A stretch of 64,000 nucleotides of DNA, from positions 186,001 to 250,000 of the forward strand of contig JARFXM010000004.1 of NCBI GenBank assembly GCA_029532625.1, read 5' to 3'. Shown piece by piece: positions 1-11,747 of this stretch (position 1 is the stretch's first letter; each line of letters begins with the position of its first letter). This stretch comes from Lomentospora prolificans. Its lineage: Eukaryota; Ascomycota; Sordariomycetes; Microascales; Microascaceae. The position numbers and the translations under genes were made by a program. A model generated the notes under the pieces. The model was not told the DNA's origin and made no database searches. It saw nothing but the letters and a program-made list of their open reading frames with translations.

Positions 1-690
1 CCGCTCCACTTGAGGCGATCGGACTCATTCTTGAAGGTGATGTACTGTTCGACGGGGCGGCCGGGGCACTTGACCTTGTCGTTGGTGGACGGGCTGTAGG
101 TCGAGCTGAAGAGCCAATAGGTGGCCAGGATGGGGAAGAACAGGATGATACCGAAGAAGATGGAGGTCTTGAGGCCGCCGCCGAGCTTCCAGGCGATGTA
201 GGTCGGGATACCGATCAGGAAGGCAAAGAGGAAGCCATTGGAGAAGCTCTCGTTGCCGGGGCCATCGGCGGGGAGCGGAGCATTGTGGATAGCGGGATAC
301 TGTTTGAGAGAAGAACGACAGGATCAATTAGCTTTAGTCTGATCCGATAGGGGGTTTAATGGTATCCAAGAAGGGATCGGGTGATGGTTGGCTGGTGTGG
401 AGAGGAATATATCAAGGTTGAAGGTGGGAAGGATCGGAACTCGGTCAATTGGGGCAATTGGGATGACAGAATTCGGGGTAAGCTTCTTTCCTACTCGCCG
501 AGCTGTTTTTGGGTTTGTTTCGTCCCTGTTGTTCCTTTGGGAGGGGGAGGTGTGGGATAAAGCTTACCGTCGTCACCTTGACTCCGCAATCCTGGCCAGT
601 CTCGAACTGGGACGGCTGGGCGGCAGGAGTCTCGATAAACTCGATGTCGGTCTCGAGCTCCTGGCCGTCAATTGGGCCTTTGTTCCCCAT
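1..690 (-). CDS. Sphingolipid C9-methyltransferase, N-terminal part (cut by window edge)
   Basis: Exon 1 is 568-690 (41 codons, ATG at 690), followed by an intron with a GTAAGC donor and CAG acceptor (300-567). Exon 2 runs from 299 off the left edge. The visible 140 residues give an acidic N-terminus, the motif PLPADGPGNESFSNG, two adjacent hydrophobic segments separated by a short charged link (WKLGGG), and then PGRPVEQYITFKNE. From memory this is how fungal sphingolipid C9-methyltransferases begin; they add the C9 methyl branch to the sphingoid base of glucosylceramide using S-adenosylmethionine, at the ER. The catalytic methyltransferase domain lies outside the window, so the assignment rests on the two-TM leader only. 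The gene is divergent from the PAN-like gene at 2728, with a 2 kb shared intergenic region. Confidence 0.72.
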
Positions 691-2727
691 GATGAAGTGC
701 GTAAGCTGGAAACGGGAAGGGGGGGAGGAAGAGAAGGGAGGGATTGGTGGTGGTGAGGAATCGGAATCTGGGTCGGATGACTTGGGGAAGCTTGGGGGAG
801 CTGCGAAGATTCCAGGAGGCGGAGAGGAAAAGAAAAAAAGCCAATTTGTTGGCTTCAGCGTGGCTTGTGATTGGCAGGGTCCAGGCAACAGAATAGATTA
901 TGCCGAGGGAATAACGAGGGATAAGGTAAGGATAACGGAGAATAAGTGGAGGGATAAGCATCATACGAATGCCTTGGCACGAGGGACAATAGGCGGAGCT
1001 TAACAAACTTGGCTGGCAGAAGCAAGAGCCGCTGATAATGGCTTCATTTCGACTTCAGTCGCACCAGCGCCTTCCCCCTCGAATGACATGGCGCAGGCTA
1101 AATTATGCTATCGCACAATTTATGCCCCTGGTTAATGCACTAGCTCCGCAAGGTGCAATGTCGACACCAGAAAGCACGTGGGGGCTGCTGACGTAAACCT
1201 TATTATCAAATGGCCAGAACCAAAGAATCCGTTTCCCATTGTACCTTTCCTGCCCCTTTGGTTTTTGTCTTGATGTATCAATCAATCAATCTGCCCTGAG
1301 ACGCCGACTACAAGCGCGTGGTCGTGGTAGCTGTTGAATTTTCTCCAATTCCGTCCAAGAAACAACGGGCCAATTGGATATCAGAGTCGGCAAGATGTCA
1401 GTTTAACGTGGTGCTGACGGCGCCTGAAGTCACCCCATTTGAACGGCCAAGAAAGCCACGTCGTGTGGGAATGACGAGCGGAATCCTCTGAATCCTTCTC
1501 CAGGGTTGGCGGAACCTAGCCTGTGCGGCGACGTCAACTTTTCTTTGCGTCGGATCGCTGGCTTTCTGGACCCAAACCTGTTCAGCAAGGCCAGGCGGCG
1601 GGCATGGGATTCTTTATCGTGAGTAGATAATTCCGGGCCACACCAACCGTGCAGTCGCTCCAATATTCCATCACTGCGATGCGCCTGGGATTTTGTAGTG
1701 GAAAGCACTGCTGTCCTGCCGTAGATCAAGGGACCGCGGTGAACGAAGCCAAGTGAAACTGGCTTCACAGTCAGCGCTGGCCAGGCCATCAATCGCCAGC
1801 TCACCACGCCAGGCTGGCCACCAACTCCCAAAATCATCCTCTAAGGTTACAACAAGGTCATGTCAGGCCAATAGCCCTACGCAAGCGCCTCAACACACGG
1901 ACCGGGCACCATCCACCATCATGGAAGCCCGTCCGGTTTTGAATTCAAAGCCAAGCCGACACGGTTCAAGATGGCGCCCAGCAGGGTAGGCCTCGAGTGT
2001 TTATCTTGCCTTGGTCTGGGTATACACATGGTCAGCTTGATTTGGCCCTTTGGTCCCTTGGCCAGGCCGACAGCGAATGCATTGCGCCGTCGGTCTCTTC
2101 TTCTGCTCCCTCGTGTCACTACCTTTCCCGTCCCGTCTCGTCCCTCCTGTCCCAGAGCTATTCATCGCGGTCATCAACTTAATGTTGGCCGATGCTATTA
2201 AACCTGGCTACGCCCCAGTGGCTGGTACGACCAGCCGGAGCAAAAGGCAGCATCTTCATAGAGTCTGCTTGGGGCTGGCCGAATTCTCTTAGCCTTGCTT
2301 GCGGCGGTGTTCACGGACAATCTGGGTGGTTTCCCTTTTTGTCCTCCTGCCCGCTGCATGGTGCTGCTTCTTGGCACCAGTTGCAGCCTGAGATTGCCCT
2401 GTTGTCGCTCCACAGTATTGACCACCTCAACGAGCCGCTTTAGGTAAAATACTGCACCTCGGCGCTCGTCCTACTGTGCATCTTCATGTTTGGTCGAGTT
2501 GTAATCCTCTAAATGTTGTTTCCCGTATTGCCGTTCCCCAATAGTATGGATGAATCCATATTGCTCCATTCCGGCGTTGCGGCAACCGCCCGCTTTCCTT
2601 TTCCCTTTCTTAATTGCGCAATCCCCCTGCCTCCAGTTCCCTGTCGCTGAGGCGTCCGTTTCCTTCTTTTTATTTAAGGATCCGGTTCGGCGGTGCCAAA
2701 TAGCCTTCCGATCCTGTCATCGCCGCA
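691..2727. promoter_or_regulatory. Long divergent intergenic region
   Basis: About 2 kb separates the start codons of two divergent genes. Several open frames cross it on both strands, but none has a recognisable domain or splice pattern, and they overlap each other. CT-rich tracts occur near 2580-2690, just upstream of the start at 2728. I see no certain TATA box or conserved operator. Confidence 0.4.
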
Positions 2728-3678
2728 ATGTCGACAATCGCATCACCGCCTTCGTCTGGGACCGAAGGCAGGAGCCCAGTTCCCTGGAGCAACGCCGAGA
2801 GCGGTCTCGAGGTTGTTCCAGAAGCAGCCCACCTTCCTGAGCTCTCACCCTATCAGGACAAGGCGAATGTGGCGCCGTATCGGACCCCCGTCTCAGAAAA
2901 TGCGCAAGTGGCAGGAGGGAAGAGGACTTTTTGCGGGTTGCGAAGGTCGACGCTTATCCTCTTGATTTTATTGATTTCGGTGATAATTGTTGCCGCCGTT
3001 GGCGGTGGCATTGGAGGCTCACTGGCAGTAAAGGATGCTTATCGGTAAGCCCTCCGCGCGAGATAGGTCGCCATATCTCCAGCCGCTAACTCTGATGACC
3101 CATGCAGTCGCGGTCTTGCGGATGCTGCAGCCCAGAGTGGATCTTCGGTATCCGGCCCTAACTCTGGGCCAAACCCCAACTCCGGTTCGAATTCGGACTC
3201 TGGTTCCAGCGCCGAATCGGGCTCTGACTCTGGCTCGGATTCTAACTCCGACTCCGACTCCGGATCCAGCGCCGATCCAGATACCTCTCCCGAGGGCTTC
3301 CTCGCGCTGCCCGCCACGATAGGCCGCGTGCCCGTCGACTGCCCGAACCTCGACTCAACCACCCACAAGGTCACCCCACAATCCAAGACCTACACCTTCA
3401 AAGCCATATGTGGAGGCGACTCCGATCCCAACGAGGGCGACCTCAACATCCTAGCCTTCCTCGCGTATCGGTTCTCCGACTGCCTACGGGCCTGTGCCTC
3501 GTTCAACGAGAGGGGCAACGTGCCCAACACGACTTGCCGAGGCGTGCACTTCCATTCTGATCTCAAGTTTGTCGATGACAAGGGCGGGAACTGTTGGTTG
3601 AAGAAGTCAGTGGGGAAAATGCTCATGGACACTGGCGATAGCACCAAAAACTTGCACGTCTTTGGCCAGTTGCAGTAG
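2728..3678 (+). CDS. Type II membrane protein with Ser/Asp linker and PAN/apple-like domain
   Basis: Two exons, 2728-3044 and 3108-3678, joined by an intron with GTAAGC donor and GCAG acceptor, give 295 aa. Residues 1-74 are a Pro/Ser-rich cytosolic tail. Residues 75-99 form one hydrophobic segment followed by a Gly-rich stretch. A low-complexity Ser/Asn/Asp/Gly linker comes next, and a C-terminal domain of about 120 residues carries several cysteines (CGGD, DCLRAC, NTTCRG, NCWLK). The spacing of DCLRAC, CxGV and NCWLK resembles the PAN/apple fold seen in many fungal surface proteins. There is no N-terminal signal peptide, so a signal-anchor topology with the cysteine domain outside the cell is inferred. 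A role in adhesion or surface recognition is possible but unproven. Confidence 0.78.
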
Positions 3679-4916
3679 TGGCCCATCGGATGGAAAATGG
3701 TTGGCCAGCGATATAGTTTCTTGTCTTAGTATGGGATACCCCGAGGAGCTTTTTCTAGACCGGAGTAGGCAGCTCAAGAGTTCGCCTCGACATGTGTGGG
3801 GAGCGATCGAGGAGGGCAAGGCAAGGAAGACGGTCATGCGGATTGGTATTTGTTTGGGTCGACGCCGACGAAATGTACGATAAGTAGCTCCAGCACTTTA
3901 AAAAGGTATGTCGCGGAGCCGCGAGCAAGGTGAATATCGGCTTCCTCTTCTAGATGGTCATAGCTCCCATCATATTGTCTAGTTCATTGAGTTCTGCGAA
4001 GAACACATAATCATTCCGTTTGGACTTCCCCCACATACTACGCATACCCTCCAGCCACTTGATATGGCTGTACTCCAGCCATTATGCAATAGCAGCGGAT
4101 ATGTTGGTCCGCGACGGAGTAATGATGATATCAAAACTTGAATTCCTCGCTTTTATGCAAGATACTCGCCACGAAGCATTAAAAACCTCCACGATCCTTT
4201 TAGCTTTTTAAAAGGGGCAAAACGAAGGGTCGCCTGAGCGGGGAACATCAGGGTTTCAAGGACCTGCGGTCTATGGCCAGCTGTGCAGGGAACTTTGGAA
4301 GCACCTGGAGAAATGCGCAGACTAAGACGTGCTAACCCCAGCTAGGCTGCGCCGCGAGCCACCGACTGCCAGCGACCTCCGCATGGGCGAACACGAAAAG
4401 CCTCCTCGAGCAATTTACACGCAACCTGCTAGCCTTCCAGCGCCTCATTCCCATATACCATTAATCGACTGCTTCATAGAGGTTTCAAAGATGATTAGGG
4501 ATGAGGCCTCCGTCGCTATTAAGCCCCTCCTCTACGAAACCAGAAAAATACAGGTACCGATATATACAGTTACAGCGAACATAATTGATGTATTATCAAT
4601 AGCCATCATAAGTGTAAAGCAGGCTTCGAGTACCCCAGATAGGAGAACTTGCTAATCTTCCAAAGCGTAGCCCTTATTAAATACATTTGTTCTTACTATA
4701 TTTACTGGCTTCCTTGCTTCTATAGACCTACCCGTCCTGCATCTCATCCTGGCGGATGAAAAGCTCCCCTTCCAAGTGCCTGCTAAGCCCCTGATGAGGA
4801 TCTTGGTCAGTACGCTACAAGTGGCGTTCTACCTCATCAAAGCCGCAGCCGGAGCTGGAAGGAGCTGATCTCCAGCAAACGGGAAGAACTTGGAATCATG
4901 ACCGGATAGCCAAGAT
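3679..4916. other. Gene-poor stretch with a possible relic
   Basis: This lies between the converging ends of the PAN-like gene and the Zn2Cys6 gene. Most of it is A/T-rich without usable frames. The frame at 4329-4655 (plus) includes a segment reading FIEVSKMIRDEASVAI then LLYETRKI, reminiscent of the 'cRQIReEAlpilY' core of fungal 2EXR/F-box-like proteins, but start, end and partner exons are missing. I treat it as a possible relic only. Confidence 0.25.
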
Positions 4917-7606
4917 TTACCACACTCCCCCTCTTTCAACTGGCATTCTAGTAGCCTCAATATTGCAAACCGCACGGAAAACCCGCTCCAGGACCCTTCG
5001 CATTCGTTGCAGGTCCCGCACGCCCACAGACCAGCGTGCAAGCGTCGCAATGGTGGTTCTCGTCAGCTCCTCCCAATTCTCCGGCGGTCGTAGGGGCCCG
5101 TCGGCAACCACAGCGGCCAGCATGATGAGTGTGCAGCGGAAGGCTCGACGGAGGACCACCCATGTGCCGCCGTGACGGTCATGGTTGGCGCAGCGCAGGA
5201 TGCAGTTTACGCAGAGTGTCATGTCGCGTTGTGCTAGGGCCACGATGGATGGGGCTGGGGGCTGTGTAGGCGGGTAGTGCAGACAGTAGTAAACCAAGGG
5301 CCGGAGGATACATTCGTTCCACTCTTCGAAACGGCCCTCGAGGTAGTAGCCCATCTCGTTATTCGGCTGAGAGACTGGGTCGTAGCGCATCGTTGGAGGG
5401 AGGTGAGATTGCCTATAAAGCTGGTTAATTAGCTTTTGGGGGAATCGTGGGCGGACGGACAGGTGATTTACTTGCCAGTCGGAAATCTGCTTTTCTGACT
5501 CATAGTACTGTCGGCAGACGAGATCAATATTCTCAATCCAGTTTTGCTCGCCCTTCTCGTATATGACAGAGAGGACTTCATCAAGCGTCCGCCGGAGCGA
5601 GATTTCAGCAAGATAGAAGAACCAGATAAACTCGTTTCGCCGAGGCGAAAACATATCTGGCAGATCGCTGTCATCACCATCGTCGCTAGGGGTCAAGTGG
5701 TTCAAGGATTCCGGAGGTGTAGGGAAGGCGGCCGGGTACTTGAAACCCGTAAGGTCACTGGCGAGGGTGATGCCAAGTTCCGTGGCGAACTCTCTAGAAG
5801 GATCATAAATAACATATTAGTCAGTAACACGACCCGTATCATGACGAGAACGAGATCAACCGTGTTACGGGGTGATTGATGTACCTCTCCGCCTTGTGAA
5901 TGGACCAAAACGCCCTCTCTTCAAAGTGATAGCTGGTGGTCGATAGTCTAGATTCCGCACAATAGTCATCGTGACTACCTGCGTGGGGGCGTTTCTCTTC
6001 CCCGCGCCGCTCCATGTGGTGAACACGCAGCCGCGTGGCCGCTTGCTGTAGATACATCCACGCCTGCAGCGGTCGGAAGGCAAATCTCTCAAACAGAGAT
6101 GCGTAGAAGAAGCACTGGATATCGACCAGCGACGTGCCGAGGCATCCAAAACGTCTCTTGGCAGCCTCATAATAGGCCTCAGCGGCCTCGTCGTCCGACG
6201 CTGACATGATATCGGCGGGAACAGCCAAGCTGCGGCGCGCTGCCGGGGATGATGAAGATCGGACAAAGGGCGGAGGTGTCCAGGCGCGGGAGTAACTGGC
6301 CAGGGCGCAAGCAAGAAGCTCAAGTATATTTTAGTGGAAGGATTGACGCTATATCACGGTGCCAGGCTTGTCATGGATAGAAGGATAGAGAGGGGCCGTC
6401 TATGTTTTTGCTAGGAGGGCGCGGTGGGGTCAAACTTACCACTATGCAGGATTTCGCATCCCAGTCAAGTCCATCCTCCTCCACAGACCTCGCATACGAG
6501 AGCAGGTCGTGGGCGTCTAGGATTGGATTTCGACAGTTGACCAGAGCAAGAAACTTTTGACATAATGTGGCAAAGGCCGGCTTGTGCATGCCCTGGCCGA
6601 GGAACGGTGTCGTCTTTGGCTGCTGGCCATCGCCACCACACGAAGCTGGCGATAATACCGAGTCTCTGGCGGGTACGGGGACTATTACTTCACGTTCTTC
6701 GCCGTCCCCGCGCACGTGCGCGTCGAAAATGAACGAGTCAATAGCGGCGTCCTCATCAGCCATGACGCTATTGAGGACAGGCCACTTGAGAATCGACTCA
6801 CACTTTGTGTATTGGAGATATGCCTGGGCCGAGAATGAGGGTTGGCGGTCGGACATGCTCTCTGTCTCTACAGCATCGAGACCAGCACTCTCATGGTCAT
6901 GGCTGTTTCCAGCCAAAGTGCTCAACACGGACAAGTGTGATCCCATCTCGGATGCTGCACTATTACTGCGCGCATCGGACAGCGATGAGCGGGCCAGGAG
7001 GTTTCGAATGTCATCCAGTCGCTCGAGGACTTCGCGGTGCCTGCTCGCGGCCTCGTCAAGCCCGACCTGCAGGCCGTCCGCCTCTGAGCCATCGGCGTAG
7101 ACACACCGAGCCTGATGGTGGCGACACGACCCACATACCGGACGCACGTTGTCGCATTTCGTCTTCCGCAAACGACAAAACTGACAAGCGGCAATGGCGC
7201 GTTTGCGACGCACATACGGGCTAGTCGCTGCAGCTGTCGCATGGACTCTCGCGGCAGCGGGGTCGGTCGAGGCTGACGTCAAACCCGCCGAGGTCGACAT
7301 GGCTGCCGGGCCGGTTTCGGCGTCGTTTTCAGGATGGTCGGTCGTCGACCGTCCGGGGATGACGCGGCGCGCTGTCGCCGTCTTGGGTCGCGACCGCGAC
7401 TGCCTCCAATCTGACGAAGGCCGCTGAGTCAGGTGCGGGCTGCTCTGGTCGTCGGGATCGGTCGAGAGACGTCGTTTGGCGGGGTGGCTTTGGGTTGTCG
7501 AAGCCGACGATGGGGCACTCGTTGGCGATGGGGGTGAAAGCCGCAAGGGCATGAGTGGCGGTAGTAGAGGGCCGTTGTAGAACGCCGGGGGTGGGTAGCA
7601 CTTCAT
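4917..7606 (-). CDS. Zn2Cys6 transcription factor, 4 exons
   Basis: Exons are 6440-7606, 5885-6318, 5476-5793 and 4917-5412, predicting 804 aa. The Zn2Cys6 binuclear cluster lies at Cys141, 144, 151, 158, 161 and 168 (C-x2-C-x6-C-x6-C-x2-C-x6-C) behind a basic stretch, so this is a nuclear DNA-binding regulator. A short coiled-coil-like linker and the fungal-specific middle homology region follow (AFWSIHKAER-EFATELG; WNECILRPLVYYCLHYP). Introns 1 and 2 use GTAAGT and GTACAT donors. Intron 3 (5413-5475) begins with GC, not GT, in the sequence GCAAGT; removing its 63 bases yields DWQSHLPPTMRYD, the expected family core, while retention inserts 21 unrelated residues and stays open. Target genes are unknown; the nearest upstream neighbour is the MFS transporter. 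Confidence 0.88.
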
Positions 7607-8403
7607 GTTTCTTACCGAATTGCTGTGCTTTCCAATCTGTTAACTGCCGCTTCGCAATTATCTTTTGCCCGTCTCCGGACGCCTCAATGAGTTGACATCC
7701 AGCAGTGAAGATAGGGAGCGGGGGTTAACTGCCGAACACACACTTTGGACTGACCAACGAATAATAATAGCCAGCATCACAGATGACCGCTTCTAACCCG
7801 AAGCAGTTAGGAACCATCACATATCTTGCTCTTCCCCATATCCTACATTCCCTGCCCCTTACAAATCTGTCCATCCTTATAGGTTTATACTTGCACATCC
7901 TGACACAATACCCAGAGTTTCATCCAATTCTACTGGACTGAAAACCCCCTCCCTTCCCCAACTTCTCTCCCTAGTATGTTTATTGCTTGTTCTTGGGCAG
8001 TATTTGTGTTAAGGGATTGGTTCTCTTTTGGAATCTTAATAGGCCCGTGCTTATTATTAATACGAATGGAATTCTCCCTCGCCCAATTCTCCTGAATCTA
8101 CTAGTATAGCTATCCGAAGGAAAGAAACGCTGTGTTTCTAGACCTTCCAAATCGAGGTGGAAAGCCGCCGATCTTCCAGCGTCATTCACAAGGCCCCGTT
8201 CCTATCACCGCCCAATTCGACCGCCACCCCTTCGACATCAAAGACCCAACAGAGTACCGAATATTAACAGTCGATGCTTACCGCTAACTGCACAGAATCA
8301 GCGGCTATAACCCTGCCGTTTCTTCCCGTGGGTGTCTCAAAGGGCGTTTTTTTGGAATAGCGGATAACGGGAAGTCACGAAGGCGAGAATGCAGATCCAA
8401 CAA
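7607..8403. other. Intergenic region upstream of Zn2Cys6 gene and downstream of MFS gene
   Basis: No supported gene. It contains pyrimidine-rich tracts around 7820-7970 and one short minus-strand frame (7980-8189) without recognisable features. It presumably holds the promoter of the regulator at its left side and the 3' untranslated region of the transporter at its right side. Confidence 0.4.
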
Positions 8404-10288
8404 CTAAGTCTCACGGGTACGTCGCTTCTCAAGGTGCGAGGTCGTGCCGGAGTCGGACTCAATTGCAATGGCCTTCTCGCTTTCTTCAGGGCGCTGGACA
8501 ACACCCGTGCACTGGTAGGCTATACAATGGAGAGAAGGAGTTAGTCACGTCATTCATCCGGAGGAACAGGAAAGACTAATATAGAAGAGATTGTGGTGCC
8601 CATACTCTTGAACTTGCGGCTGGGGACGTTGTTGTAGAACATCTCATCGATATTTTCGAGGGACCGGCGGTGAGTTTCCTATGTTGAAACGCGTGATTAG
8701 GGAGGGATTCCATCGGAGGGAGGAGGTGGTCCTCGGCTATGCTTACCGGAAGGAAGAAGAGAATGAAGGCGGCGGTGATCAGGTTGGATCCGAGCCAGAT
8801 AAAACCAACTGCGATATCATGTTAGTCGCAAGATATTACTCCTCCGAGCAAGGGAAGCAAGGAGAAGCCACGGCAAAACGTTTGGTGGTGGGGAAGAGAG
8901 GAGAGGGGAGGACCGGGGGATAATAACCAACCCTTTGGACCAATGTTCAAAGCCTCGGGGTTGATGAAATAAGGCGTGGTGAAGGCAATCAAAAAGTAGG
9001 CGAGAAAACCAACACCGTTGCCAAAACCAAAGGTCATGGCTCGAAGACGGTTACTAGGCATCTCGCTAGCGACGGCCCACGAGGTGGGACCGACAATGGC
9101 AGCGTAAAGGCACTGGAATATAATCACCATGGCGACGATAACTTTACCAGTTGTGACAGTACCCGGACTAACGGTCCAGACAGTGCCGATGACAAGCATA
9201 AGGATGGCTTGGACACTGAATCCAAAGATAAGAACGGGGCGACGTCCGACAAAGCGGTTAAGGAAGACACCAGATATGGCTCCGACAAGCGACACGGTGG
9301 TAACTATAATAGAGTCGATAAAAGGTCTCTGAGATCCCGCGATCTGGAAGAAGTAGGTTTTATAGCTGGAGATAAAGGGGAAACCGGACGCGCCATGCAT
9401 AGTACCAGCAGCGATCGTCAGGAGGGTTCGGCGGCGTTCGGCATCACTGAACATGAGACGAACAGCGCCCCAACCACGGAGTGAGTTCTCCTTCTCAGCT
9501 TCGACAGCCTCGGCAATGGCAGCGATCTCGGCGTCGATGAGTTCAACAGGGAAGGAAGCTCCCCGCAGACGGTAGAGGTGAGTCCGGGCATCCTCACGGC
9601 GGCCCTTTAGGATAAGCCAGCGCGGAGACTCGGGGATGAAGAAAGACATGAGGATACAGAAAAGTGGAATGATGAACAGAGTGAAGAGAGGAATCTGGTA
9701 GGAGAGGCGGGTCTCGATGTGCTTGGTTGCATTATTGATGACTGCACCAATAATGGTGCCAATGCAGACGGACACCTGGACAAAGGTGACCAACGCACCT
9801 CGAAGATGCGATGGTGCCGCCTCAGAGATGTATAAGCTCGTAAATCCAATGTAGAGACCATTGGAGACACCGAAAAGGAAACGGCCAAAGATAATCGCGC
9901 TCTTATTCGTAGAGAGGATAAGGATAAGGTTTGCACCGATTGCCGCCACTGAACCCACAATAAAATTCCTTCTGCGGCCCAGGCGGTGGGAAAAGAATTC
10001 AAGTGTGAAGGACCCGACAATAACGCCGATGTTCATAAGACTGGTGATTGACTGTTGGAAGGAAGGCGCGATACCGTAGCCCTGGGGTGCGTTCGGGTTC
10101 GGGTGGCCAAAGACCTTGAGAAAGCCCTTGAGGGCCTGGGCGGCATTGATGATGGATATGTCGAGACCGTATTGGAGGGTGGCGAAGGAGACACAAAAGC
10201 AGATTATGATGGTGCGGATATTTTGCTGCCATGTCGTGCGGCCCTCGCGCGTGGCGAGGTTTGGCGCCGTGTCACTTGCGGCCGTCAT
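8404..10288 (-). CDS. MFS sugar-type transporter, 4 exons
   Basis: Exons 8932-10288, 8747-8808, 8606-8678 and 8404-8519 give 535 aa, a usual length for the sugar porter family (2.A.1.1). The protein has about twelve hydrophobic segments, the loop 2-3 motif GRRR at residues 104-107, PESPRW at 219-224, a second GRRP in the C-half, and the family ending PETHRRSLENIDEMF spread across two introns. These establish a plasma-membrane proton-coupled sugar or polyol carrier; the substrate cannot be read from sequence. Intron 1 uses a weak GTTGGT donor, chosen because it alone restores the frame to VGFIWLGSN. The tail has Glu/Ser/Lys-rich residues, common in fungal permeases. Confidence 0.9.
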
Positions 10289-11747
10289 CTTGGAGATTAC
10301 CTTGATGGCTCTCTCTTCTCTCGGAGGTCCTTTGTCTTGCGGCCCTTGGCACTTGTTAAAGATGGATCGCCGTTCCAGGAGAAGAAGCGGGTTAAATGGG
10401 AGAAGGGAAGGGGAAGAAAGTTCCTTCTAAGGAGAAGAAAATATGCACGCCCGCTTAGACTGAGGTCTATGGAGACAAACAGAAGAAGGAAAAAAAGAAA
10501 AAAAGTCCAATAAACAAGGAACGTAATTAGAGATGGGATTATATAGAGTCGACCTATCTCACTGACTAGAAAGCAGAACAAGAATCACATTCATCTCCCG
10601 ACTCGAAAAACAATTGCCGGGTAAGAAAGGAAGAGGGAAAAAAGGATCCTTTTCCTTTCTGTCTGTCAGACATCTCTTAGACAAAGCTCCAAGCTCTTAA
10701 ATCCCACCCCCAATTTCCAAGGTTCTTTCCCCAGGAAAAGAATTACTTGAAATGCGGGGAAAGATGCATTAGGGTATTCAGACGGCGCGCAACGCTCTTC
10801 TACCCCGGTTTTGTCTTTCCCCATAAAGATAAAGTATTATGCGGTAAACTAGTGGGTCCGTATGCTAGCATGGATTTCTGTGTTTTCAGCCTACCTGTAT
10901 CTCGGTAAGAACAGAAAGGTTAGGCGAGGGTTCTTTCCCATCATTCCTAGCGTTACCTCCCTCGTAGGAGAAGGCCGGTGAAGAGACTAGACTAAGCCGA
11001 ATTGCGCATAAATCGTGGAGAATGGACATGTCGGGGAAAGACGCGGACGTAAGTTGTGGAGAAACGCGGGGTAAAGTTCTGGGGTTCCCGGCCAAGACCC
11101 GCGGAATGACGGGGAAGAAGACGGGGTCCGGGTTTTGGTGACGTGGTTGGCTGAAGGATACTATCCAAACGCGCAGAATGGCCAAGTGGCTGGACCGGGA
11201 AGGGCTCAGGTGCCAGTCTCTGTGGATCTATGCCAGGTCTGGCACATGGAGCATTGGGATCATTGGGAACACGGAGCACTCCATGCATGTCGTTTGTTTC
11301 CAATCACAAACCCTTTATTTTCTCCATTTTCTCTCACTCGAATCCTTCAACGATTAGATGCATTGGAGAAAATATCATTCTGGGAAATTCATTTGCTGAG
11401 ACAGACTGGGTTAAAAAGAACGATCCATGACAGAGAATAGCCTCCTCCTTTTATCGCCTTCTTGATGCTGTAACTGTATTTCCAATCGCGTACTGCTTAC
11501 ATGAATATATCCCACTATATATTCACGTAAGCATATTACTGACCTGCTCCTCACTCTCTCGGGATCGCAATTACAAGCAGAACGTATACTGATAAAAATA
11601 TAATACGTTTATTCTTTTTCCTAATAATTCAAGTGATATAGAGCAGAAGCCTTCGTGAAGCGGGAGAAGTACTACCCCTAGGAAGCATTCTCGACAAGAC
11701 TATTGTACCTCCTAAATAACACGAAATGCAGCCGAACCGGTCTCAGC
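10289..11747. promoter_or_regulatory. Upstream region of the MFS gene
   Basis: No supported gene. The 300 bp before the start codon at 10288 are purine/pyrimidine-biased (A/G-rich on the plus strand, so CT-rich on the transcribed strand), typical of fungal promoters. An A/T-rich stretch at 11500-11640 probably contains the 3' end of the dioxygenase transcript. Confidence 0.4.

Noticed and set aside
1430..1837. 135-codon minus-strand frame in the long promoter
   Set aside because: No recognisable motif, non-fungal-looking composition and no intron or start context; overlaps other chance frames.
5413..5471. GT-AG intron of 59 bp in the Zn2Cys6 gene
   Set aside because: Its removal shifts the frame and leads to a stop; the GC donor four bases earlier solves this.
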